This document shows positions 41,281 to 49,434 of a stretch of 64,000 nucleotides of DNA, piece by piece. The DNA comes from Microbacterium sp. Root61 (GTDB lineage Bacteria > Actinomycetota > Actinomycetes > Actinomycetales > Microbacteriaceae), in the NCBI RefSeq assembly GCF_001427525.1, contig NZ_LMGU01000001.1:2911760-2975759 (forward strand), in the 5' to 3' direction. Position 1 is the stretch's first letter. Every line of letters begins with the position of its first letter. Both the position numbers and the translations under genes were made by a program. The notes beneath the pieces are model-generated. The model did not search any database. It saw only the letters and a program-made list of their open reading frames with translations, and was not told where the DNA came from.

Positions 41281-42053
41281 CACACGCCTCCTCTCAGCAG
41301 GATGCCGCCATCGACGACGAGGGTCTGCCCCGTCGTCCAGGACGCCTCGTCGGACAGCAGGTAGACGACGGCGGACGCGACATCCTCCGGGACGCCCAGT
41401 CGGCGCATCGGGTACCCGGCCGCGAGGGCTTCCTCGCCCGACTCGTACAGCTTCTCCGCGAACTGCGTCTTGACCACCGCGGGGGCGACGGCGTTGACGC
41501 GGATCCCCGGCGCCAGTTCCACCGCGAGCTGCTCGGTCATGTGACGCAGCATCGCCTTGCTCGCCCCGTAGAAGCCGATGCCCTGCGCCGGGCGCAGGCC
41601 GGCGACCGACGAGACGTTCACGATCGCGCCGCCGTGCTCGCGCATCCAGCCGCGGTACACCTCCTGCGCCCACCCGAGTGTCGCGAGGCAGTTGACCTCG
41701 ACGATCTTGCGCGCAGCAGCGAGGTCGAGGTCGATCATGGGTCCGTACACGGTGTTGATGCCGGTGTTGTTGACGAGCATGTCGATGCCGCCGAAGCGTT
41801 CGATCGCGGTCGCGACCACGGCGGCGCGGTGCTCGGCGTCATCCGCCCGCCCGGCGATGCCGATCGCGTACTCTTCGCCGCCCAGGGCATCGACCGCGCG
41901 GGCCAGACCCTCTTCGTGGCGGGCGGTGATCACGACTCGGGCGCCCTCGGAGACCAGCCGCTCGGCGACGGCGAAGCCGATGCCGCGGCTGGCTCCGGTG
42001 AGCACGGCGGTGCGCTTCGCGAACCTCGCCGTCGGAGGAGTGGGAGCTGTCAT
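41280..42053 (-). CDS. Short-chain dehydrogenase/reductase
   Basis: A 257-residue SDR. The cofactor loop is TGASRGIGFAVAERL, NNTG marks the core, and the catalytic Ser-Tyr-Lys is in VSSVAGLRPAQGIGFYGASK. It probably oxidises a hydroxyacyl-CoA or alcohol with NAD(P). It leads the operon SDR, acyl-CoA dehydrogenase, phosphotransferase. ATG at 42053 was chosen because the family start (RFAKRTAVLTGASRG) lies ten residues later; the longer upstream frame would run through the promoter region and is rejected. AGAGAGG lies upstream. Confidence 0.9.
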   Translation of the reverse strand: MTAPTPPTARFAKRTAVLTGASRGIGFAVAERLVSEGARVVITARHEEGLARAVDALGGEEYAIGIAGRADDAEHRAAVVATAIERFGGIDMLVNNTGINTVYGPMIDLDLAAARKIVEVNCLATLGWAQEVYRGWMREHGGAIVNVSSVAGLRPAQGIGFYGASKAMLRHMTEQLAVELAPGIRVNAVAPAVVKTQFAEKLYESGEEALAAGYPMRRLGVPEDVASAVVYLLSDEASWTTGQTLVVDGGILLRGGV

Positions 42054-42116
42054 GGATCGATCCTCTCTGCGCCGCGTCGTCGCGGGCAACCTGCAGAGCG
42101 ACGCGCGAACCCGACT

Positions 42117-42139
42117 GACTCTGCTAGTTGTAGCATAAT
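42117..42139. promoter_or_regulatory. Inverted repeat TGCTA-GTTG-TAGCA in the SDR/oxidoreductase divergent promoter
   Basis: TGCTAGTTGTAGCA (42122-42135) lies between divergent genes, followed by TAAT typical of a -10 on the plus strand. Preceded by GACTC, it reads ACTCTGCTA-N4-TAGCA. The minus strand before 47520 carries ACTCTGCTA-AGTG-CAG, a related site, suggesting one regulator for both. Confidence 0.6.
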
Positions 42140-42182
42140 GGTTCTGCGCATCGAGGGCGAAGCGCATGAGAGGACGATCGAC

Positions 42183-43145
42183 ATGACTTCATTGACTGAT
42201 CTGCGGGTGCCCGTCATCGCGGCGCCGATGTTCCTGATCTCGGGACCGGAGCTGGTCATCGCGGCCTGCCGCGCCGGCATCGTCGGATCGTTCCCGACGC
42301 CGAACTGCCGCACGGTGGAAGACCTCGACCGCTGGATGACGCAGATCGTCGAAGAGCTGGATGCGGCCAAGGCCGCCGGGGAGGACGTCGCCCCGTGGGC
42401 GGTCAACCTCGTCACCCACAGCACCAACGGACGCCTCGCCGACGACCTGGCTATGGTCGCGAAGCACCGTCCGCCCATCGTGATCACGGCACTGGGGTCG
42501 CCGAAGCCGGCGATCGAGACCGTCCACGCCTACGGCGGCATCGTCATCGCCGACGTCGTCAGCATCGGACTGGCGCGCAAGGCCGTCGCCGCCGGTGCCG
42601 ACGGACTGGCGTGCGTCTCGGCGGGTGCCGGTGGCCATACCGGGCACCTGTCGCCGTTCGCGTTCGTCGCGGGTGTGCGCGAGTTCTTCGACGGCATCGT
42701 CGTGGTCGCGGGCGGCATCGGATCCGGCGCCTCGATCGCGGGTGCCGTGACGACCGGTGCCGACCTCGTCTACGTCGGTACGCGCTTCCTCGCGACGACC
42801 GAGAGCATGGCGGCGACCGAGTACAAGGACATGGTCGTGCAGTACGGGGTGGACGACCTCGTCGTCACGCCCGCCGTCACCGGGACGGATGCCTCGTGGC
42901 TGAAGCCGAGCCTGATCGCCAACGGCTACGATCCGGCCGTCCTGGCAGCTCCGGCCGAGCGCAACTACGACGGCGCCACCGATGTGCAGGGGCGCTGGAA
43001 GGACATCTGGGCCGCCGGCCAGAGCATCGAGGTCATCCGTGCCGTCGAGCCGGTCGCTGACGTCGTCGACCGGCTCGCCGAGGAGTTCACCGCCGCCCTC
43101 GACCGGACCGCCGCCCGGTACGGGGTGCTCGCGCCGCGCGCGTAG
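42183..43145 (+). CDS. NAD(P)H-dependent flavin oxidoreductase / nitronate monooxygenase family
   Basis: A 320-residue FMN TIM-barrel protein of the 2-nitropropane dioxygenase-like family. VPVIAAPMFLISGPELVIAA begins the barrel, VSAGAGGHTGHLSPFAFV and VVAGGIGSGASIAGAVTTGA are the FMN-phosphate loops. The His after AGAGG fits the catalytic position of nitronate monooxygenases, but members in CoA pathways act as enoyl reductases or unknown flavoenzymes. ATG at 42183 has GAGAGGA upstream; an ATG at 42138 would lie in the promoter. Divergent from the SDR operon and ended by a strong terminator. Confidence 0.87.
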   Translation: MTSLTDLRVPVIAAPMFLISGPELVIAACRAGIVGSFPTPNCRTVEDLDRWMTQIVEELDAAKAAGEDVAPWAVNLVTHSTNGRLADDLAMVAKHRPPIVITALGSPKPAIETVHAYGGIVIADVVSIGLARKAVAAGADGLACVSAGAGGHTGHLSPFAFVAGVREFFDGIVVVAGGIGSGASIAGAVTTGADLVYVGTRFLATTESMAATEYKDMVVQYGVDDLVVTPAVTGTDASWLKPSLIANGYDPAVLAAPAERNYDGATDVQGRWKDIWAAGQSIEVIRAVEPVADVVDRLAEEFTAALDRTAARYGVLAPRA

Positions 43146-43171
43146 CCCGAACCCCGCCCGCAGCCCGAAAC

Positions 43172-43205
43172 GGCCCGGTCCGACTCATCGTCGGACCGGG
43201 CCTTT
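43172..43205. terminator. Bidirectional rho-independent terminator
   Basis: GGCCCGGTCCGAC (43172-43184) pairs exactly with 43190-43202 around a 5-base loop. TTT follows on the plus strand and the minus strand reads into GTTTCGGG. It separates the convergent flavin oxidoreductase and thiolase genes. Confidence 0.9.
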
Positions 43206-43222
43206 CCCGCGGCGTGCGCGGC

Positions 43223-44452
43223 TCAGGCCGAGGCGGCCTCGCCCACGACGAAGGTGACGGTCGTGGCGGTCGAGCCGCCGAAGTTCAGGGTCGCCATCGT
43301 CTTGGCGCCCTCGATCTGGTACTCGCCGGCACGGTCCGAGACCTGCAGGGCAGCATCCAGCAGCATCCGCACGCCGCTCGCGCCGACCGGGTGTCCGCCG
43401 CCGATGAGGCCGCCGCTGGGGTTGATCGGGAGAGCGCCGCCCAGGCGGATGGTGCCCTCCTCGACGGCCTGCCAGGACTGCCCCGGCGCCGTGAGTCCGA
43501 TGTGGTCGATCGCGAGGTACTCGCTCGCCGAGAAGCAGTCGTGCGTCTCGAGGCCGTGGAGGTCCTCGAGGCCGACGTGTGCGCGCGCGAACGCGTCGTC
43601 CAGCGCCTGCTTCACGTGCGGCATGACGTACGGGTTCTCGGCATCGCGGGCCAGCTTCGCGTCGATCCCGATGCCGACCGTGCGATGACCCCAGCCGCGG
43701 ATGACGCCGATGGGGCGGGCGTCCGGGTGGGCGCGCAGGTACCGGTCGGTGACCAGCACGACGCCGGCACCGCCGTCGGTCATCTGGCTGCAGTCGTAGC
43801 GCCGGAGGCGTCCCTCGACGAGAGGGTTGACCGCGTCATCCGATCCTGTGGCGATGAGATCGGGCACGTCCCACCCGCGCGTCTGCGCGAGCGGGTTGCG
43901 CTTGGCGTGGTCGAGATTGAGCTGCGAGATCATGTGCAGGTGACGGTCGTCCAGGCCGTAGCGGCGGTCGTACTCGTCCGCCACGCGGGCGAACATGTAC
44001 GGCCACATGAACTTCGCGTCCTGGCCCTCGTGTCCGGTCCACGCGGCCGCACCGAGGTGGCCGGCTCCGACGTCGCCGGGCACGGTCTTCTCCAGCTCGA
44101 CGCCCACCACGAGCGCGGAGTCGTAGTCACCGGCGCGGAGGTCGGCGATCGCGCTCAGCAGGGCGATCCCGCCCGAGGCGCACGCGGCTTCGTGCCGCGA
44201 CGAGGGGGTGCCCCACAGCTCGTCGTGCACCGTCGCCGGCATCGCGCCGAGGTGCCCCTGGTGCGCGAACAGCTCGCCGAAGGCGTTGCCGACGTGCACC
44301 ACGTCGATGCCGTTGCCCGCGGTGCCGGCGTCGCGGAGCGTGCCGTCGACCACCTCCCGGGTCAGGTCGGCGAAGTCGAGGCCCTCGCGCGTGTAGTTGC
44401 GGGCGAAGTCGGACTGGTAGCCGCCCAGGATCCAGATGTTCTCGCGGGTCAT
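43223..44452 (-). CDS. SCP-x/SCP2-type thiolase
   Basis: A 409-residue thiolase of the sterol-carrier-protein-x type, acting on branched or cyclic 3-oxoacyl-CoA. The nucleophile is the Cys in RHEAACASGGIAL; the second half has THDCFSASEYLAIDHIGL, whose Cys sits in the HDCF motif of this subfamily, and the His in GGGHPVGASGVRML. It ends with FGGSTATTVTFVV. The gene lies 14 bases after the second thiolase in the operon ligase, thiolase, thiolase. SCP-x thiolases often serve steroid or terpenoid side-chain degradation. Confidence 0.9.
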   Translation of the reverse strand: MTRENIWILGGYQSDFARNYTREGLDFADLTREVVDGTLRDAGTAGNGIDVVHVGNAFGELFAHQGHLGAMPATVHDELWGTPSSRHEAACASGGIALLSAIADLRAGDYDSALVVGVELEKTVPGDVGAGHLGAAAWTGHEGQDAKFMWPYMFARVADEYDRRYGLDDRHLHMISQLNLDHAKRNPLAQTRGWDVPDLIATGSDDAVNPLVEGRLRRYDCSQMTDGGAGVVLVTDRYLRAHPDARPIGVIRGWGHRTVGIGIDAKLARDAENPYVMPHVKQALDDAFARAHVGLEDLHGLETHDCFSASEYLAIDHIGLTAPGQSWQAVEEGTIRLGGALPINPSGGLIGGGHPVGASGVRMLLDAALQVSDRAGEYQIEGAKTMATLNFGGSTATTVTFVVGEAASA

Positions 44453-44466
44453 GTGCGTTCCTCGCC

Positions 44467-45648
44467 TCAGAAGCTCTCGATGACGACGGCCATCGACACG
44501 CCCAGGGCGGCCGGGATGACCAGGAGTCCGTAACCGCCGCCGGAGCGCCGCAGCAGGTCCATCGCGTTGGCCAGCAGGATGCCGCCGGTGGCGCCGAGCG
44601 GGTGCCCGACCGAGACGCCGCCGCCGTGGACGTTCACCTTGTCGGCGGAGATGCCGAGCTCGCGCATGAGTAGCAGCGGGGTCACGGAGAACGACTCGTT
44701 GAACTCCGCCACGCGGACGTCCTGGATGCCGATGCCGGCCTTCGCCAGCGCGCGGCGGGCCGCCTCGGCGGCACCGTCCAGGCGCGGCGAGCGGGCGGCG
44801 GTGTGCGCCCACGACACCACGCGACCCAGCGGTTCGCGTCCCATGGAGCGGCCCGCCTCGGCCGAGCCGATCACGATGGCGGATGCCGCGTCGCTCAGCT
44901 GCGGCGCCGTCGCGACGGTGTGCAGCCCGGCGCTCGGGCGGCTGAACCCCGGGAAGCGGGCCTCCACGCGCGCCCACAGGGGGTCGTCGCCGAAGAGCGG
45001 GGCGAGGGCGGCCAGGCCCTCCGCGGTCGTGTCGGGACGGGCGCCCTCGTCGGTGCGCAGGATCACCTCGCCGTCGACGCGCACCGGCACGATCGACTCC
45101 CACTCCGGCGCCGCGGCCGCGCGCAGATGCGATTGCACGGCGTAGGCATCGAGCTCTTCGCGGCTGAAGCCGTGCTCGGCGGCGGTGAGGTCGGCCGAGA
45201 CGCCGATCGTGACGAAGCCGGTCAGCTCGCCGAGCTCGGCATCCGTCGCCAGCGTCGGCTTGTCGCTGAACATCGGCACCCGCGAGAGCGACTCGGCGCC
45301 GCCCGCGACGACGAGGTCGGCCTGGCCCGAGCGCACCTGCGCGGACGCCGACGCGATCGCATCCAGTCCCGAACAGCACATCCGCGACACGATGCCCGCG
45401 GGCACAGTGTCGGGCCACTCGGCCGCCATGATCGCCACGCGGGCGAGGTCCGTAGCCTGCTCGGCAGCGGGGGTGTTGACCCCGATGACCACGTCGTCGA
45501 CGCGCTCCGCGGGAAGCCCCCGCGTGCCGAGCTCACGAAGGAGCTGTGCCAGCAGTTCGTACGACGGCACTCCGGCGAGTGTTCCCCCGCCGCGTTTGAC
45601 CCGTCCCCGCGGCGTGCGGACGGTGTCGTAGATGAATGCCTCACTCAC
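44467..45648 (-). CDS. Acetyl-CoA C-acyltransferase-like thiolase lacking the second active-site cysteine
   Basis: A 393-residue thiolase. The acylated cysteine is present in SRMCCSGLDAI (Cys92), as is the His of GHPLGATG. The usual Asn-Glu motif reads NESFSV. The last strand, where classical thiolases have C-x-G-G-G, instead reads GLLVIPAALGVSMAV with no cysteine after the His. This cysteine is the general acid/base, so normal Claisen chemistry would be impaired. It may act with the neighbouring SCP-x thiolase as a heteromer or have altered activity. SD-like spacing and codon use are normal, so it does not look like a pseudogene. Confidence 0.88.
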   Translation of the reverse strand: MSEAFIYDTVRTPRGRVKRGGGTLAGVPSYELLAQLLRELGTRGLPAERVDDVVIGVNTPAAEQATDLARVAIMAAEWPDTVPAGIVSRMCCSGLDAIASASAQVRSGQADLVVAGGAESLSRVPMFSDKPTLATDAELGELTGFVTIGVSADLTAAEHGFSREELDAYAVQSHLRAAAAPEWESIVPVRVDGEVILRTDEGARPDTTAEGLAALAPLFGDDPLWARVEARFPGFSRPSAGLHTVATAPQLSDAASAIVIGSAEAGRSMGREPLGRVVSWAHTAARSPRLDGAAEAARRALAKAGIGIQDVRVAEFNESFSVTPLLLMRELGISADKVNVHGGGVSVGHPLGATGGILLANAMDLLRRSGGGYGLLVIPAALGVSMAVVIESF

Positions 45649-45713
45649 TGATTCACAGCTCCTTGTTCATGCGTCGTGCGTCGTGCGGGTCGTGCGGTGT
45701 CGGATGCCGCGGC

Positions 45714-47438
45714 TCAGGCGACGGGCGCGGTCAGCGACTCGCGCAGGTCGCGCTTGAGCACCTTGCCCACGGGGTTGCGCGGCAGCACGTCGCGCACCTC
45801 GAGGCGCTCCGGCAGCTTGAACGAGGCGAGCTGGTGGCCGCGGAGCAGCTCCACGATCGACTCCAGCGTGGGCGCGGTGTCCGGACGCGGCACCACGATC
45901 ACCGCGATCCGCTCGCCGAGCGCGTCGTCGGGGTAGCCGACGACGGCGACGTCCATCACGTCCGGGTGATCGGAGATGTGCGCCTCGAGCTCGGCCGGAG
46001 CCACGTTCATCCCGCCGCGGATGATGATGTCCTTCGCGCGGTCGACGTAGCGCAGGAACTGCCCCGTCTGGCCGGCGATCTCGAACATGTCGCCGGTCTT
46101 GAGGTAGCCCTCCTCGTCGAACGGGGTGTTGAGGTTGGCCATGTCCGCGTAGCCGGGGAACACGTGCGGTCCCGCGATGTGCAGCTCGCCCGCCCGGCCG
46201 TGCTCGGTGATGACCTCGCCGGTCTCGAGGTCGACCAGCTTGACCTTGATCCAGTCGCCCACGCGCGAGGACCAGTGCGCGCCCTCGGCGCCGTAGCGCG
46301 GGAAGAACAGGGCGCGCTCGTCCGGGTCGGGGAAGTCCTCGGAGCTGGAGAGCAGTGCGACGCCCTCGTTCGAGCCGAAGAAGTTGATCACGCTGAGGCC
46401 GAACCGCTCCTGCCAGCCGCGCACCATCGCGGGCTGCAGCGGCGCGGACCCGGAGCCGATCCGGGTGAGGCTGCTCAGGTCGATCCGGCTGAGCAGCTCT
46501 TCGTTGTTCAGCAGCATCCACAGCATCGCCGGGGGAGCGAGCGTGTACGTGACGCGCTCCACGGCGATCTGGCGGAAGAAGGTCGGTGCGTCGAACGGGT
46601 GGTGCTGCACGAGGGCCGCACCCGAGCGCAGCCACGGGAGCATCATGCCGCAGATGCCGGCCATGTTGATCATCGGGAACGGGTTCAGCAGCACGTCCTC
46701 GGCGATGACGCGCGGGGCATCCAGCGTCGCCCAGCTGAATGCGAGCCAGTCGTAGTGGGCGCGCATGACGCCCTTCGGCAGGCCTTCGGTGCCCGAGGTC
46801 CAGCAGATGGTGACGCAGTCGTTCGGGTCGTTCGGGTGCGCGGCGCGGTAGGCCTCGACGGCGGCCGCATCCGCTGCGGTGGCCGCAGCCGGCGTCAGGT
46901 CGATGACGTCCTCGCCGAGCGGCTGGTCGCCCGTGTCGAAGCAGAAGACGGTGCGCACGGTGGTGCCGCGCGTGAGGCGCGCGATGTCTTCGGCGGGTGC
47001 GCGATCGGCGAAGCGGCGCGCGGCCACGACGACGTCGAAGGCCGCCCCGCGGCTCATCTGGCCGATCTCGTTCTCGCGGTACTGCATCGCCAGCGGCGAG
47101 ACCGCGGCGCCGATCGTCCAGGCCGCAAGGTACAGCTCGGCGAGTTCGATCGAGTTCAGCAGCTGGGCGCCGATGAGGTCGCCGCGTCCGACGCCGTGCT
47201 CAAGCAGACGTGCGGCCAGCGCCGTCACCTCGCTGCCCAACTCGCCCCAGGTGAGGCGGCGGGGCTCGTTGCCGTCGAGATCGACGCGGTTGGCGGGGTC
47301 GACGATCGCGAGCTTGTCGGCGCGCTCGGCGACCTGCCCGCGGAAGATCCCGTCGATGGTCTCGGCGGTCCACCATCCCTTGTCGGTGTACTCGCTGACC
47401 CGCGCATCCGGGTGCAGACGGTCTCGACGTTCAATCAC
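45714..47438 (-). CDS. Acyl-CoA synthetase (AMP-binding)
   Basis: Class I adenylate-forming CoA ligase, 574 residues. The phosphate loop is ICWTSGTEGLPKGVM, followed by NFFGSNEGVALL, GYLKTGDMFEIAG, DIIIRGGMNVAPAELE and the catalytic lysine in NPVGKVLKRDL. GTG at 47438 follows AAGGAGG and a 5-base spacer; the longer frame would read an Arg run from a tandem repeat and is rejected. It heads the operon with the two thiolases. The acid substrate is unknown; together with the ligase at 36605 it gives the island two separate activation steps. Confidence 0.92.
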   Translation of the reverse strand: MIERRDRLHPDARVSEYTDKGWWTAETIDGIFRGQVAERADKLAIVDPANRVDLDGNEPRRLTWGELGSEVTALAARLLEHGVGRGDLIGAQLLNSIELAELYLAAWTIGAAVSPLAMQYRENEIGQMSRGAAFDVVVAARRFADRAPAEDIARLTRGTTVRTVFCFDTGDQPLGEDVIDLTPAAATAADAAAVEAYRAAHPNDPNDCVTICWTSGTEGLPKGVMRAHYDWLAFSWATLDAPRVIAEDVLLNPFPMINMAGICGMMLPWLRSGAALVQHHPFDAPTFFRQIAVERVTYTLAPPAMLWMLLNNEELLSRIDLSSLTRIGSGSAPLQPAMVRGWQERFGLSVINFFGSNEGVALLSSSEDFPDPDERALFFPRYGAEGAHWSSRVGDWIKVKLVDLETGEVITEHGRAGELHIAGPHVFPGYADMANLNTPFDEEGYLKTGDMFEIAGQTGQFLRYVDRAKDIIIRGGMNVAPAELEAHISDHPDVMDVAVVGYPDDALGERIAVIVVPRPDTAPTLESIVELLRGHQLASFKLPERLEVRDVLPRNPVGKVLKRDLRESLTAPVA

Positions 47439-47467
47439 GGTGGCCTCCTTGCCGTTTGAGATCCCGC

Positions 47468-47491
47468 GACGTCGACGTCGACGTCGACGTC
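47468..47491. repeat. Four perfect tandem copies of palindromic GACGTC
   Basis: Each 6-base unit is its own complement, so the tract can fold or bind a symmetric protein. It lies in the divergent leader between the CoA ligase and the tandem HxlR regulator, 30 bases from the ligase start, and could affect ligase mRNA translation or be slippage-prone. Confidence 0.8.
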
Positions 47492-47516
47492 GGAGTGTGG
47501 GGGATGTGGGAGCGAC

Positions 47517-47537
47517 CATACTGCACTTAGCAGAGTG
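47517..47537. promoter_or_regulatory. CTGC-ACTTA-GCAG inverted repeat, second copy of the ACTCTGCTA element
   Basis: CTGCACTTAGCAG (47521-47533) lies between the ligase operon and the HxlR-like regulator. Its minus strand reads ACTCTGCTAAGTGCAG, sharing ACTCTGCTA with 42118-42126. Likely operator of the regulator at 47571. Confidence 0.6.
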
Positions 47538-47570
47538 ACTTCAAGCAGAGATGCTCGATAAGCTCGGAAA

Positions 47571-48548
47571 ATGAACGTCGAGGCCACCGAGCAGGCGGAT
47601 TCCGCGCAAGCGGACCCGCGCGATCGGGCGACGATCCTGCACGGTGACGGCCCCAACGCGCTGGCCCGGGCGATCGGGTTGCTCGGCGACGAATGGACGC
47701 TGCTCCTGGTGCGCGCCGCGCTCGACGGGGCGACCCGGTACTCGCAGTTCCAGGCGGTGCTGCCGATCTCGCACGCCGTGCTCTCGCAACGGCTCGAGAC
47801 GCTCGTCTCCGAGGGATTGATGGACCGCCGGCAGTACCAGGAGCATCCGCCCCGCTCCGAGTACCGGCTCGCCCCGCGCGGCTGGTCGCTCTGGCCCGTG
47901 CTGATCGCGATCTGGAGCTGGGAGCGCCGGATGGCTTCCACGGATCCCATCCGCACCCCGCCCATGCGCCACCGCGTCTGCGGCCAGGAGATGACACCGT
48001 CGTACCGCTGCCGTCACTGCGGCCAGCCCGTGGATGCGCGGCACCTGCACGTGGTGTGGGGGCCGAGCGGCGGCTGGCAGCGGACCGTGCCCGGAGCCAC
48101 GACCCGCCGACGTTCTGCCACGAGCGGTGCGAAGGTGTTCTATCCCAGCACGATGGCGGTGCTCGGCAACCGCTGGTCGGCGGCGATCGTCGGCGCGGCC
48201 TTCCGCGGCATCCGCCGGTTCAGTGACTACCAGGACGTCCTCGGCTGCCCGCCGAGCGTTCTCGCCGAGCGGCTGACCTCGCTGTGCGAGCACGATGTCC
48301 TGGAGCCGGTGGCCAGCAGCGATCGTGCCGACTGGTCGGAGTACCGTCTGACGCGCAAGGGGCGAGCACTGTTCCCCGTGATCGACATGGTCGTGGATTG
48401 GGCGCAGCGCTGGTACGTGTCCGACGAGGGGCCGGTACTCGAACGCATGCACCTTGTCTGCGGAGCGCCGTTCCGCGGTGAGCTCGTCTGCGATCAGTGC
48501 GGAGTGGGCCTGCACGGCCCCGACATCGAAGTCGGCGAACCGGACTGA
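47571..48548 (+). CDS. Tandem HxlR regulator with two H-C-C-C zinc-finger-like motifs (paralogue of 38087)
   Basis: A 325-residue regulator with the same plan as the one at 38087. Repeat 1: IGLLGDEWTLLLVRAALDGA, VLSQRLETLVSEGLM, then H-x2-C-x9-C-x2-C (HRVC...CRHC). Repeat 2: MAVLGNRWSAAIVGAAFRGI, VLAERLTSLCEHDVL, then H-x2-C-x9-C-x2-C (HLVC...CDQC). The N-terminal 30 residues are polar and extra. ATG follows TAAGCT by 6 bases (leaderless). It is divergent from the ligase/thiolase operon, which it probably controls through the inverted repeat at 47521. Confidence 0.87.
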   Translation: MNVEATEQADSAQADPRDRATILHGDGPNALARAIGLLGDEWTLLLVRAALDGATRYSQFQAVLPISHAVLSQRLETLVSEGLMDRRQYQEHPPRSEYRLAPRGWSLWPVLIAIWSWERRMASTDPIRTPPMRHRVCGQEMTPSYRCRHCGQPVDARHLHVVWGPSGGWQRTVPGATTRRRSATSGAKVFYPSTMAVLGNRWSAAIVGAAFRGIRRFSDYQDVLGCPPSVLAERLTSLCEHDVLEPVASSDRADWSEYRLTRKGRALFPVIDMVVDWAQRWYVSDEGPVLERMHLVCGAPFRGELVCDQCGVGLHGPDIEVGEPD

Positions 48549-48549
48549 C

Positions 48550-49359
48550 TCAGAGCACTTCGGGCAGGTCGCTCTCGACCGGCTCCGGACGGATCAGGTC
48601 GGCGACCGAGTCGAGCACCTCGTCGGGGCGGAAAGGGTACCGCTCGATCTCGGCGAGGTCGCTGATGCCGGTCATCACGAGCACCGTGTGCAGCCCCGCC
48701 TCGATGCCGGCCACGATGTCGGTGTCCATGCGGTCGCCGATCATGCCGGTCGTCTCGGAGTGCGCGCCGATCCGGTTCAGGGCCGAGCGGAACATCATCG
48801 GGTTCGGCTTGCCGACCACATAGGGCTCCATGCCGGTGGCCTTGGTGATGAGCGCCGAGATGGCACCGGTCGCCGGCAGCACGCCATCCGTCGAGGGCCC
48901 GGTCGCGTCGGGATTGGTGGCGATGAAGCGGGAACCGGCGCCGATGAAGCGGATGGCCTTGGTGATCGCCTCGAACGAGTAGTTGCGGGTCTCGCCGACC
49001 ACGACGTAGTCGGGCTCGGTCTCGGTCATGATGAACCCGGCCTCGTGCAGGGCAGTGGTCAGCCCGGCCTCGCCGATGACGAAGGCGGACCCACCGGGAG
49101 CCTGGCCCCGCAGGAAGTCGGCGGTCGCCAGTGCCGAGGTCCAGATGGCCGCCTCGGGCACGATGAGGCCCGACTGGCGCAGCCGTGCGCTGAGATCCCG
49201 CGGCGTGAAGATGGAGTTGTTCGTCAGCACGAGGAACGGCGTGCCGTCCTCCCGCCACTGCTCCAGCAGCTCGGCCGCCCCCGGTACGGGGGTGTTCTCG
49301 TGCACCAGAACGCCGTCCATATCGGTGAGCCAACATTCGATCTCTGCACGGGTACGCAT
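48550..49359 (-). CDS. HAD-IIA family phosphatase (NagD-like)
   Basis: Cytoplasmic HAD hydrolase of 269 residues. Motif I is CWLTDMDGVLVHENTPVPGA with the nucleophile Asp, motif II is VLTNNSIFT and motif IV is MIGDRMDTDIVAG, the lysine motif being in VGKPNPMMF. The substrate is probably a sugar or nucleotide phosphate; the NagD subfamily acts on UMP and others. ATG follows TAGGCT by 6 bases (leaderless). It converges 1 base from the tandem HxlR regulator stop and has no functional link to it. Confidence 0.9.
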   Translation of the reverse strand: MRTRAEIECWLTDMDGVLVHENTPVPGAAELLEQWREDGTPFLVLTNNSIFTPRDLSARLRQSGLIVPEAAIWTSALATADFLRGQAPGGSAFVIGEAGLTTALHEAGFIMTETEPDYVVVGETRNYSFEAITKAIRFIGAGSRFIATNPDATGPSTDGVLPATGAISALITKATGMEPYVVGKPNPMMFRSALNRIGAHSETTGMIGDRMDTDIVAGIEAGLHTVLVMTGISDLAEIERYPFRPDEVLDSVADLIRPEPVESDLPEVL

Positions 49360-49434
49360 GCGGCAAGCCTAGGCCCCGCACCCTGCCCGGCGTGGGGGCC
49401 GCGGGGCCCGGGGGGCGGGGGTAGGCTCGCGAGC

